Shown: positions 34,501 to 47,300 of the stretch, one piece after another
Position numbering within the stretch: the stretch's first letter is position 1
Layout of the letters: every line of letters begins with the position of its first letter
DNA from: Symbiodinium natans
Lineage: Eukaryota > Sar > Dinophyceae > Suessiales > Symbiodiniaceae
Direction of reading: 5' to 3'
Length of the DNA stretch: 64,000 nt
Assembly: GCA_905221605.1 (NCBI GenBank)
Contig: CAJNDS010001101.1
Coordinates: 425,001-489,000 of the forward strand
Translations under genes and position numbers: made by a program
Notes under the pieces: generated by a model
What the model was told of the DNA's origin: nothing
Database searches by the model: none
The model's input: only the letters and a program-made list of their open reading frames with translations

Positions 34501-37500
34501 TACTACATGGCGGTTGATCTAAATTCTGTACCCTTGTTGAGCCTACAAGAAGTATATATACCCAAAGGCTCCAATGTAGTTCCTTTTTGGGTTGGTTATA
34601 GGGGATTCTAGTATACTACCCCAAAAAGGTACTACGTAGGAGCCTTTGGGTATATATACAGCCGGCCCGTAAGTGAAGTAAATTCCTAAGCCTAATCCCC
34701 TAATGCCAAACACACGAAACCCTTGCCAAGATCAACCACCCATGGCGATACGTGGGTTCACCACCGATCCCCCAGTAGATGAGCAGAACTTTCTCGACTT
34801 TGAGGACTTAGACCTTTGGGCTGCGGGGTCAGAACCTAAGCTGTGCACCCTGAACCCTGAACCCTGAATCCTAAACCCTAAACCCTACACCCTAAACCCT
34901 AACCCTAAACCCTAAACCCTAAAGCCTAAACCCTGACACAAACCTCTGGGCATTATGGAGCAGAGCTGCAGCTCGACAAAGGCTTTGAGGGCAACCGGAC
35001 TGGCGTTTGTCTCCTGTGGTGCCCAGCCGCTTTACCTAGACCCGGGAGGTACCTAGGGTTTAGGGTTTAGGGTTTAGGGTTGTTTAGGGTTTAGGGTTTA
35101 GGGTTTAGGGTTTAGGGTTTAGGGTTTAGGGTTTAGGGTTTAGGGTTTAGGGTTTAGGGTTTAGGGTTTAGGGTTTAGGGTTTAGGGTTTAGGGTTTAGG
35201 GTTCAGGGCATCAGCTCCCAGACGGAGTGGGGGAGGCTCCTCAACCTTCGGGGGGTCATGGGACGCACCGAAGCAACCTGACCTTCAACCGGTACCCAAA
35301 GGAGCCATGTACCTATATAGTATATTCTTGGGCCCTAAAGCTACTATATAGGAACCCCTTTAAGGCCCAAGTATATACCATATAGGTACATGGATCCTTT
35401 GGGGTAGCTGCTTTTCTCATGCCAGGGTTCTGAAGGGAGGAAGTGCAAAGGGGGGTATATAACCCAAGGTTCCCTAACACTCCCTGCTACTCCCTAAGGC
35501 TTCCTAAGCTTCCCTAAGGTTCCCTGAATACCTACCCTCCTTGAACCCCCTCCCTTAAGAACCCGGTAGCAAGGCCTCAAACATGAAACCTCAACCCTGT
35601 ACACCCTAAACGCCTAAACCCCGGAAACCCCTAAACTTTAAACCTCAACACCCCTAAACCCCTAAACCTTAAACCCCTAGACCCGAAACGCGAACTAAAC
35701 TCCTAAACCCTAAACCCTAAACCCGAAACCCTAAACCCCTAAACCCGAAACCCCCAAGTTGCCCTGGGCAAGTCGTGGCTTCAAACTCTCTCCTGGAGCC
35801 TGTCGCATAGCGGCCTGGCGAGGGCGGCATGGGGTTTTGGGGACTGGAAGCCCTAAACCCTAAACCCTAAACCCTAAACCCTAAACCCTAAGCCCTAAGC
35901 CCTAAGCCCTAAGCCCTAACCCTAAACCCTAAACCCTAAACCCTAAACCCTAAACCCTAAACCCAACCCTAAACCCTAAACCCTAGGGTGCAAGGTGCAG
36001 GATCTAGGCGTTCGAAGTTATAGAACTTCGGGTCTGCCAGCGCACCCTACAGACACCTTCAGCAAAAAAAAACAACGGCTTAGGCGTTGGCTCTCGTTCC
36101 TTGGGTTTTGGGTTTAGGGTGTAGGGCTCAGGGTTTAGGGTTGAGCGTTGGCCCTCTTTCTTATTGCCTTTAACCGCAGACCCCGGCAGTTGGGGGGGGG
36201 GATCTCTGTATATCGTAACCTGGGTAGCCAGAAACCATACTATAGTAAAGGCACCCTGTTTGGCGGTGGAGTTGCGCTAAATTTATACGGGAGCCCTAAA
36301 CCCTTATAAACCCTAAACCCTAAACCCTAAACCATATTGCAGCACGGGAGCCCGGTAAAAGGGGCAAAAGGGCACCAACGGGGCTACCACGTAATTACAG
36401 GGAACAAACCAATGGATCCTGGGGAACTCCATGTTCCCATAAAGCTCAGGGTTTAGGGTTTAGGGTTTCGGGTTTAGGGTTTCGCCGGTTTAGGGTTAAG
36501 GGTTTCGGGTTCAGGATTGAAGGAAGAGCCACCCCCTTGTGCGCTAACTATGACGGGCGCAGGCCTCGTGGCGCCTAATGAAACCCTATAAATCAAACCC
36601 TAGTAAACCTTATACGCCTTAAACCCAAACCCTAAACCCCATGAGCCTTAAAACCGTGCTGGTGTGGAACCCTGAACCCTAAACCCTAAACATTAAACCC
36701 TAGACCCGATACTCCTTGAAGCCTGGTGAGTATTCTTAGGGTAGTTATACATGGTCCCTTCGTGTGGACCTTCAAAAGGGGCCCTTATTTCCCATGCACA
36801 ACGTAAGGGCCCATACTTCAGAAACCTTTGAAGGAGGTAAGGGACCAAATTAAGGGCCCATTTCACTACCCCTGGAAGAACTGGCCCTAAACCCTAAACC
36901 CTAAACCCTAAACCCTAACCCCTAAACCCTAAACCCTAAGCCCTAAAATATCCCGTGAGTTTGGCGGCCTCGCAGGGCATGGGAAGTTTTCCCGCCCAAC
37001 GAAGTGCTCACCGCCCAGGCAGAGGGCGCCATCCTGTCTAGGACCCCAAACCCTAAGCCCTAAGCCCTAAACCCTAAACCCGAAATAAAGCCCTCGGGGA
37101 CAGATATTCGGGAGAGAGAGAGAGATATATATATATATAGGGAGGGACACATAAGAATATACAGGGATGAAAGACTCGTAGAACCGACGTGTTCTTCGAG
37201 AAGGATCCGAATGAACCTTATGCGCGCGCGCGCGCCTGACAATGAATTGCGGGTTTTAGGGTTTAGGGCCTAAGGTTTACCTGGAGGTTCAGGGTACTGA
37301 TTCACCAAGTCTAACTGTACTTATAACTCTACTTACAACCATATGAGGGCACTCAAGGGGTTAAAAGTGTGTTATAACTGTACTTATAACACACTTATAA
37401 GCCCCTTAAGGGCCCTAACATGGTTATAAGTACAGTTATGGTTCATAAGTACCCTGAACCTGGAAGTAGGGCCTTCTTAGAGAGACCGGCTGGCGAGGGT

Positions 37501-40500
37501 TCACGGGTTTGGGGTTTAGAGTTTAGGGTTTAGGGTTCAGGGGTTCGGTCCTCCCGTCGGAAGTGCTTGCTCGAGAGCATTCCGGCTCCGCAGAAGCGTC
37601 GCGAAAACGCACCCAAGTGCCTGAAAGGCCCCAATGCTTTGACTCTTTGTTTGTTGTGCATGAATGTATGTATGCATGAATGTATGTGTGCATGTGTGCA
37701 CGTGTGTATGTGCATGTGTATACGTGTGTAATTGTGTAATATGTGTGTGTAAAGTCGTTTGCTGCCACAGTGGCCGGCAGATGGATGGATCAGGTTTTTT
37801 GTTTTAGGCCACAATTTCGTCACCATGCATAAGATCTTCGGACAGGGAAGCCAATGAGAGTTTACTCTCTTATCTCCGTGTGTGGCCTTGTTGCCAATCG
37901 CAGTTATCCCGCGAGGGAGCTGTACGGGTCGTTGTGCGACTCATCATGGTACCATGGAGGCCCAATAACCTGGCAGGTTGGGTCGAGAGGCCTAGTGCCA
38001 CGCATGGAGCCCACTAGACCGCTCTCGAGCGATGAGTAACTTTCAGGTGGATGGGCAACAGAGGGCTAGTCCCAAGAGCAAGAATGGTGGGTCTTTGCAC
38101 CCGTGTGGCCCGAGGTGGGGCCTAATGGAGGTCCTCCGGACCGCAATAGAGGCCTTAGCGCCAATGGAATTTTATGGATGGATTGGCGATGCTCGGCTGC
38201 TTATTCAGCCTTAACCTTTTTCTTTAGTTGCTATAGGATCTGTGTGACGCCATGTCTTCTTTCACTTTCCCGTTGTCGGAAGTACTGCATGTTTGGGGCC
38301 GTCCCCTCTGACCGAGGGGCGTGTGTGTGTGCACCCTGATTCTAAGCTAAGGGTTTTGGAAAGTCTCTGAGGCTTGGCCGGACATTTCGTATAGAAGACT
38401 GGCGGTGAATGTGTTTTATGCAGGGGGGCAAGGGCTCCAGTGACTAGCCTTGCCCAACGAAGCCAAGTCATTGGAGTGGATGCAGTGGCTGATCACCACT
38501 GTGTACCTGCAATCGAAAGGCCATCCCAAAGTACCCTTAAAGTCGTTTGCTGCCACAGTGGCCGGCAGATGGATGGATCAGGTTTTTTGTTTTAGGCCAC
38601 AATTTCGTCACCATGCATAAGATCTTCGGACAGGGAAGCCAATGAGAGTTTACTCTCTTATCTCCGTGTGGGTGGGTGGGGGTTGGGTGGGTTGGGTGGG
38701 GCGGGGGGGGGGGAGTGGGTGGATAGGTGGGTGGGCGGGCAGGGCGGGCCGGCGGGTGGGTGGGTGGGGGGGCGGGGAGAGGGATGTGCTTCGACACGAT
38801 GAACCTCGATCACCTCGACAATGAAGAGATGACTGCAGGCAGCTGGCGAATTGGACAATCCCAACACCCCCCACCTGCAGCTCTTCTTCCTAAACATTCG
38901 GGGTTCTAAGGTATCTAGGTTTTAGGGTTTGGGCGATTTTTGCGGGAACAGTTGATTATGGTAAACGCCTCTCATCTAGGAGCTGCGGACGCAAAAGGCT
39001 GTAGGTACACAGAGTCCGAATTACATGAGTGAGTTCGTTCTCGACTTACAGGCAACTTGGTGCAACCAAGCCCTCACAAAAAGAAGCCTTTGTCAAACCC
39101 TACATCCTAAACCCTAAACCTAAGGGGAAAAAATATTGGGTTTTGGGTTAGGGTGGAGGGTTTAGAGCAACCTCCCACGGGCCTCGCACTTAAACTAAAG
39201 ACCGTTTGAAGTTTCGGGCCAAGGGGCTTAGGATTTCGGGCTGAAAAGTTTCCGCACACCCTGCTTGGAAGCTCTTTTGACTTAATAAGCAGGTTTTTTT
39301 AAGGGGGGCGAGGGAATACGAAGTAGACTTGCTAAGTCAAAAGAGCTTCCAAGCAGCCAAATACTAGACTACTAGACCCAGGAGCAACCTAGGAATAAAA
39401 TGCAAACCCCTTTTGGGTTAAAGGGGCCTATGAGGGAACCTAAGCCGGCAAAAAGGATAATACGGGCCTACTCTGGGTCCTAGTAGCCCTAAACCCTAAA
39501 CCCTAAACCCTAAACCCTAAACCCTAAACCCTAAACCCTAAGCGCCTCATCATGTCGTGGAGCATCTCAGAGTTGTTGCGGCCGGTAAAGAGGAAGTTGC
39601 CGGAGGCGAGCTCGAAGACGGTGCATCCAGCACCCCACATCTTAGCGGCTGCACCACGGTTTAGGGTTTAGGGTTTAGGGTTTAAGGTTTAGGGTTTAGG
39701 GTTTAGAGTTTAGAGACTAGGGATTACGGTTTAGGGTTTCGGGTTTAGGGCCCAAGAACGCTCTGTACCCCATAATTACGGAACACTTAGGTTTAGGGTT
39801 ATAGGATCAGAGTCATGGATCCCTATAAAACTTTACGGATAGCTAAGTATACTCCATATCTATGGGGCATTTGGGCACTTTCGGCAGGGCTGAGGGCGCA
39901 TAAGGCTTATGCCAAGCGTCCCCAGCTTACATGAAGTATTACAAGCCTGCCGCCCCCCCCCCCCCCCCCCATAGATCTTGACACTGTTGACTTAGAATCT
40001 AGGCTGCCCAGTAACCAAGGCTGAAAAAGGGTGCCCGTTTTTGCTTCAAGGGGTTCCCTAAACCCCCCAAAAAGGGAATAAGGGTACTACTGGGCATCCT
40101 AGGAATTTTAGGCGAGTGGATCACCAGGTTGGGTTTAGCTTAAGTAGCCCAGAAACCATTATTGTAATAAAGGGCACCCTTTTTGGGCGCTGGCTACTTG
40201 CAAAAGAGGCACGAGGGTACCACTGGGCTACCAAGTAATCTTGAGCCCTACGCCCTAAACCCCTATAAACGCTACACCCTAACACCTAAACCCCCCTAAA
40301 ACCCCTAAACCCGTCACATCCTGAGCCCAAAAACCGCTAAACCCGTAGCATGCTGTGGCGTTCATATGGTCACTTCTCTGAATTTTGGTCCCTTCTAGGG
40401 GTCCTTATTGCAGGTATCGGTAATTTACCCCAACAGGGACCCTATTTTAGAGAATCCCTCATATACTTGGAGGTTCATGGTACTTACTAACCGATTATGA

Positions 40501-43500
40501 CTGTACTTATAAACCACTTAGAAGCCCTTAAGTGCGCTAATATGGTTAGAAGTACAGTTGTAATTGGCTAATAAGTACCATGAACCTCCAGTATAGAAGT
40601 TTGAGCCAATTGCAAGCGTTAGGGTTGAGAGAGAGGACCAAGGCGGACGGAGAAGCAGAAGGAGGCTTAGGGTTTAGGGTTTAGGGTTTAGGGTTTAGGG
40701 TTAAGGGTTAAGGGTTAAGGGTTTAGGGTTTAGGGTTTAGGGTCTAGAGGGGCACGGCGCGGCCAGGGGGCATCCACCTGGGTGCTGTACTCCTGTGCAA
40801 GGATCACCTCTGGTGCGCGGTAGTACCTGTGCTTTTAAACCCTAAACCTCAAACCTAAACCCCAAACCCAAACCCTAAACACTAAACCCTAAACCCTAAT
40901 TAAACCCCAAACCCAAACCCTAAACCCTAAACCCCGAACCCTAAACCCTAAACCCCGAACCCTAAATCCTAAACCCTAAACCCGAAGCCTGGCACCGCCT
41001 GGCCTAGCCTCAAGGGAGCTTTGGGTCTAGATAGTGTGGGGGAGCGCTACCCCAAATTCAAAGGCCCGCAGGTGTCGGGTGCAGTGGGAGAGTTCGGGCT
41101 GAGGGTTTCGGGTTTAGGGTCAGACTGCAGAAGATGCCCTAAACCCTAAACCCTAAACCCGAAACCCTAAACACTAAGCCGGTAAGCCCTGTGGCTCACG
41201 GAAGGCCGGGCCCTTACCTCTGACTTGAACTCCTAGAACCAAAGCGACCCTACACCGAACTCCCCGAACCCTGAACCCTAAACCCTAAACCCCTAAACCC
41301 TAAACCCTAAACCCTAAACGCTAAACCTTAAACCACTTCAAAAGCCCGAAAGCCCGAGACCTCGCATGCAGATATTGGGCCTGGGCTGAACGGTTTCTGC
41401 AGCCTTCTCGGGCTTGATGAGCTCCTTGCTGGTTGTAGGGCTGGGGTGTAGGGTTTCAGGGTTTAGGGTTTAAGGTTTACGGTGGTGTAGGTTTTAGGGG
41501 TTTAGGTTTTACCCTCAGCTGCTTCGCCCTAACCGTAAAACCCTAAACACATTGCAATCACTGGGTCCAAAACTCCTACACCTCTTAAACCCTAAACTAT
41601 CCCTAAACCCTAAACCCTCAACCCTGAACCCCACGCACCCTATATTCTAAGTCTTCTGAAAACCCTGAGACCCGTGGATCCGAATGGATCGAACTATGTT
41701 GGCTGCCATTTTACATAAGGGATTAGGGTTTAGGGATAAAGCTTGTTAGGTATGATGCACCATAACTGCGATCAATAATACTTCGAAGGCCTACACCCTT
41801 TTCAGCCCTAGACCCTAAACCCTAAACCCCAAACCCCTTTAGGCACAGTCGAAGCTCGGAGCTGTTCATGGCGCAGCCGAAATCGGACAGCTTGACAGAC
41901 ACTTTGTCCTCCAGCTGCGGGGGGTAGGGTTTAGGGTTTAGGGTTTAGGGTTTAGGGTTTAGGGTTTAGGGTTTAGGGTTTAGGGTTTAGGGTTTAGGGT
42001 TTAGGGTGTAGGGTTTAGGGTTTAGGGCCTAGGGTGTAGGGTTTTGGGTTTCGGGTTTAGGAGTCAGGGTTTAAGGCTGTAGGGTTTAGGGGTTAGGGGT
42101 TAGGGTTTAGGGTTTAGGGTGTAGGGTTTAGGGTTTAGGGTTTAGGGTTTAGAGCTTAGGGTTTAGAGTTTAGAGTTTAGGGTTTAGGGTTTAGGGTTCA
42201 TGGGGCTGAGGCTTCGAGTCGCGGGTTGAGCGGTTTAGAGCTTAGGCACTGAGGCCTGACACCGATCCTGCGGCTTCAATGTAGGGTTAAGATTTTTCGG
42301 GGTTCGGGGTTTAGGGCTACTAGCACCCAGAGTGCCTGTTAGGACTTCATGACTTTAAGTGTTCAGGAGGGCCGAGCAGCCTGAAACACTACAGCCACCC
42401 TCGCTGCGAAGGCTCTTAACTCAAAGCCCTGAACCCTGGAAGAGGCAGGGAAGCGTTTAAACCCTGAGCCCCAAACCCTCAGCACTAAGGGTTTAGGGCT
42501 TAGGGTTTCGTACGTATCCAAGGAGCTCCTAAACACCTTCGTAAGGTCCGGGGCTTAAACGCTAAACCGCAACCCCTAAACCCTAAACCCTAGCCCTAAA
42601 CCCTAAACCTTAAACCCTAAAACGCTAATTACCCCTTCGCCTACCTTAACCCAGTGTGTCGGGCCTGCTGTTGTCCAGGAGCTGTGGCTTCAAGAGTAGG
42701 GTTTAGGGTTTAGGGTTTAGGGTTTGGGGTTTAGGGTTTAGGGTTCAGGGTTAGGGTTTAGGCGTTTTAGAGGTTTCGGGGTCAGGGTTGGTGTGGGTGT
42801 TTAGAGTTTGGGTTTAGGGCTTAGGGTGTATGGGCCTTTTCAGGCCGGGTTTGGTTGCAGGCAGGAATTCACCAGGGGGGCTTGCTGAACAAACAGCGGC
42901 CGCAGATGATGTCTGCAGAGTAGTATAGGTTGGGGATGACATAGTGCTGAAGTGAAACTTCATTCCGCTCAACTCGACCCTAAGCCCGAACTCCCACTGA
43001 AACCCAGGATTTGGGGTTGAGGGCTGAATTTAGGTGAGCTTGCCGAACCCCCTCTGCGCGTCGAGAAGCCAAGCTCATCAAGAGGTTGTCGGGCTTGACA
43101 TCTGAATGGATGACGTTGACTGCCTCTCTGCACCCCAAACCAAACTACTAATTGCTTAAGAACCTCCAAAAAGAAACCTATTCTTTCTCATAACTCTAAA
43201 CCCTAAACCCTAAAGCCTAAACCCTAAACCCAAGGGCAATAGAGGAATCATTTTTTTGTACTTTCTAAGGGTTCAGCAAGTAGTAGCAAGCCCCAGAGCT
43301 CCACGTGCCTAAACCCAAGAGGACCCCAGGAATAAAAAAGGGTGCCCTTCTTGGCTTTGAGGGGACTTAAAAGGGAACCTAAGGTTTAAGGTTTAGGGTT
43401 TAGGGTTTAGGGTTTAGGGAAAGGGAACCTAAACCCCAAGAAAGGGAATCGGTGCCTACTCTGGGTCCTAGTAGCCCTACACCCTAAACCCTAAGCCCGA

Positions 43501-44302
43501 AAATCCCTACAGAAACCTTGAGCCCTTAAACCCCAGCATGGGACCATGAGGGCATCCTAAGGTCGGTCAACATGGCCACTTGCAGATGTGGACAAAATTT
43601 GTTTTCATGGCCGGTTCTCTGAAAAGGGGTCGCTTCTACGGAGCCCCCCCTTCGTCGTAGCCTGGGTTTAGGGTTTAGGGTTTAGGGTTTAGGGTTTAGG
43701 GGGGTGTCCTCCGCAACCCGAAAGCCTTAAACCCTCCGTCCAGGCCTTCAATGCCCGGAGTGCCATGAAGATGTTTCGGGCCTTGCGGTTGAGGGCTTGG
43801 GTTTAACCGGCCAAACTCTCAACTGAACCCTACTACGTACACTGAACCTTAAGACCCCTGCCTGAAGACTCTAATGTGGGTCCTTTTGGGTGTGACGGCT
43901 AGCCACAAGGGGTTATAGTCTCTCTGGGTCAACCCTACACAAGCCCTTAGGGTTTAGGGTTGGGATGTTCCCCCTTAAACAGAAGTCCTAAATAGTGATT
44001 CGAATAGGGGGGTACTTTTGTCCCAAAGGCAGCTCTCAAATTACCCAAAGGCTGCAATGTAGTCCCTTTTTGGGTTAGTTTCTGCGGATTCTAGTATGCC
44101 ACCCCCAAAAAGGTACTACATAGGAGACACATAGAGGAATCCATGAAAATGTAGATAACACAATAGAAACAGAGAATTCCCACTACAAGAAGTAGAATGG
44201 AATACAGAGAGAAGAAAGGTTTCCGACGAACATATAGAGAAATTAGGAAGAGGATTTCCCACTCACATTTTGAGAAATTTCAGGTTTTAGAGCTCATATG
44301 TT

Positions 44303-44336
<34 letters not shown>

Positions 44337-47300
44337 TATATATATACATACACATATACAGGAAATGGAGGCTACTGTCGGAATAGATAGATGTTTGTGG
44401 AGGAAATCCAGGTTTCCACTGAGACTGTCGGTTTCTCGTAAGGCATAGCGAAAATACTTCTCAAATTAACGAAAAGACATGGTTTCCTGCGCAACACCAG
44501 AGAAATTCTTCCGTTGATTTTATTGCTTGTCCAAGCTGCCGCACGCCTCCTCGCCCGCAGCAAACCCCCCCTCCCCCTACCCCACCCCCCGCTCCTGTAG
44601 GAAAAAAACTCGCCCCGCACCCGCAACAAAAAAGAACCCGCACCAACAACAAAACAAAACACACTATTAGCGGGATTAAGGTTGTCAGGGCTACTTGGAG
44701 GTTCATGCATGGCACGTAGGACCCAGTTAGAACTGTACATATAAAATATAAACCACTTATAAGCCCCTTAAGTGACCTAACATGGTCATAATTATTGTGT
44801 TATAAGTACAGTTATACTTGGGTTAAAAAAAGTACCACGAACCTCCAAGTATAGAGGCTTCATCTACTGCAGCTTTAGCTTCAGCCTTTGCTTCTTCTTT
44901 GCATCCGCAAACTCCAGCCCAAACCTTAAGCCCTAACCCTAGGGATCCATGTACCTGTACGGTATAGACTTGGGCCCTAAAGCTGTACACAGAAACCCCT
45001 TGAGGGCCCGGATCCTTGTTGTTAAACCCTACACCCTAAACCTAAGCACGTGGCGCCAAACTGCCTTGGAGGCAAACCCTAAAGCCCCACAACTCATCTG
45101 GCGTTCGCCCTTGAAACCCAAGCGCAGCTCTGACAAGAACCCCTAAACCCTAAACCTTAAACCCTAAACCCTGAACCCTGAACCCTAAACCCGAAACCCT
45201 AAACCCTGAACCTAACCAAAGGTGAACCTGCAGCTGAGTCGCATAGCTTCTTACAGTTGGCAGCGGCAGTCCCCCTCCTTCATATCATGGGTTCCCCTAC
45301 TACCCCCCTCTATACTACCTCCCCCCCCTTAAACCCTAAACCCTAAACCCTAAACCCTAAACCCTAAACCCTAAGCCCTAAGCCCTAATTATCCCCAAAT
45401 AGCCTTAATTATGGGGGAACAGGGGGGGGGGGGGGGGGGGGGGGTAGTGTAGAGGGGGGTAGTAGGGACCCATGGGACTTGTGGTCGCTCATTCTAGATG
45501 ATGGGGGGCCAGTGGACCGAACAGGTTTAGGGTTTAGGGTTTAGGGTTTAGGGTTTAGGGTTTAGGGTTTAGGGTTTAGGGTTTAGGGTTTAGGGCTACT
45601 GTATTCTTTGTCTGTCGGGTGCCGAGTTCCGTAGCGCTGGTAAAAACAAGCCCCGGCCTCTGGGTGTGAAACAGCTCGGGTTCAAACGATGTCACTAAAC
45701 CGTACCTACTTGGAGCGTTGTACTCCAACACCCTCTAAGCCCCAAACCCTGAACCCTTAAACCCTCAACCCTAAACCCTATAAGCCCCAAACCCTGAACC
45801 CTTAAACCCTCAACCCTGAACCCTATAAGCCCCAAACCCTGAACCCTTAAACCCGGAAACTTTAGGCCAAAAAGAAGCGGGGAGGCCCATCCGCTCTCGG
45901 CTGGCAGAGGGTTTGGGGTTATTTTTGGGTTTAGGGTTTAGGGTTTAGGGCTTAGGGTTTAGGGTTTAGGGTTCAGGGGTTTACATTGGCCCTGTAAAGC
46001 CTCGGAGGAGGATTCCTGCAGTCGAGCCCTGCTGAACGCAACATAGGAAAGTTGAAGCTCTACAAACCCAAAGCCCACCCCCCAGTCTCCAGCTGCATCC
46101 ATGCGTGTAGAACCTCCTAAGCCTGAAATGGCCCGAAACTCAGAGCATGAATCCCTGAACCCAAAAGATCAACACACCCAAACTTCCTACACCAAGCATT
46201 ACTTTCCAAACTAGGGGTCCTTCCCCAACTCAAAAACGGTGGCCGGAGCTGTTGGAACCCTAAACCCTAAACCCCACACCCTCAGTTCTCCGTTAGGCCT
46301 TTGAACTGCGAAGGGATCCAACCCCCGCACCCCCCCTGCAAAGAAGAAGAAGAAGAAGAAGAAGAAGAAGAAGAAGAAGAAGAAGAAGAAGAAGAAGAAG
46401 AAGAAGAAGAAGAAGAAGAAGAAGAAGAAGAAGAATAAACAGAAGAAGAATGAGAGAGCGGGGTCCTATTACTTCTGTATATATATATACATATATATAC
46501 ACACACATAAACATAAATATATATATATATATATAGTCACCCCCCCCAAGATCTTCACCCTCCTTGTCTACACTACTCTTCTGCCCATAATATGTGTGCA
46601 TATATGTTGACATATTACATGACAAAGCTGCTCATATGAGGACCAGCGCACCACTCCTAAGTCCTAAGCCGAAAGCCATTCTCGTGCCTGAATGCCTAGC
46701 CGACAAGGTGCCGGCCCGACCTACATGCTAGAGACCCTGAATGAACCCTAAACCCTAAACCCTAAACCCTAAACCCGAAACCCCAAATCCCAAACCAACC
46801 CTGGCACCTACACCAGGGGTCAGGGCTCGTACCTATAAGCTTTCGGGTTTAGCTCAACCGCAAGTCCTCCTAAACCCTAAATCCTAAACCCTAAACCCTA
46901 AACCCCCAAAACCCCCCCGCATGGCGCGGGGCCGCGCTCCTTGGCCATAGCGCTTCAGGCCACATCGGAGGTCGCACTTCCTCGGATTTCGGGATTGGGG
47001 GTTAGGGTTTAGGGTTTAGGGTTTAGGGTTTAGGGTTTAGGGTTTAGGGGAGTTTAGGGCGTAGGGCTTACTTGGAGGGTCGGGGGACTTGTAGTAAGTA
47101 AGTAGGCAAGTAGACTTATAAGTACCCTCAAAGGAACCTTCATTGAAGGTATCCCACTTAGAACTCTATTAGATAACTACTTGCTAAGTCCTCCGAACAT
47201 CCAAATGGGCTTAGGGCTTAGGGCCTTGAACCCTCGGCTACCCCAAACTCGAAGCTCAATGCAACGTGCTACTCTCCAGCCCCTCCAGCCTGAACTGTAT

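Noticed and set aside
41361-41428. KELIKPEKAAETV island as part of the kinase activation loop
   Set aside because: Its 68 nt breaks the frame between the DFG and APE exons, which join correctly through the 15-nt exon.
46282-46625. Poly-serine and poly-leucine ORFs
   Set aside because: Frames of the (GAA)n/(CTT)n microsatellite.
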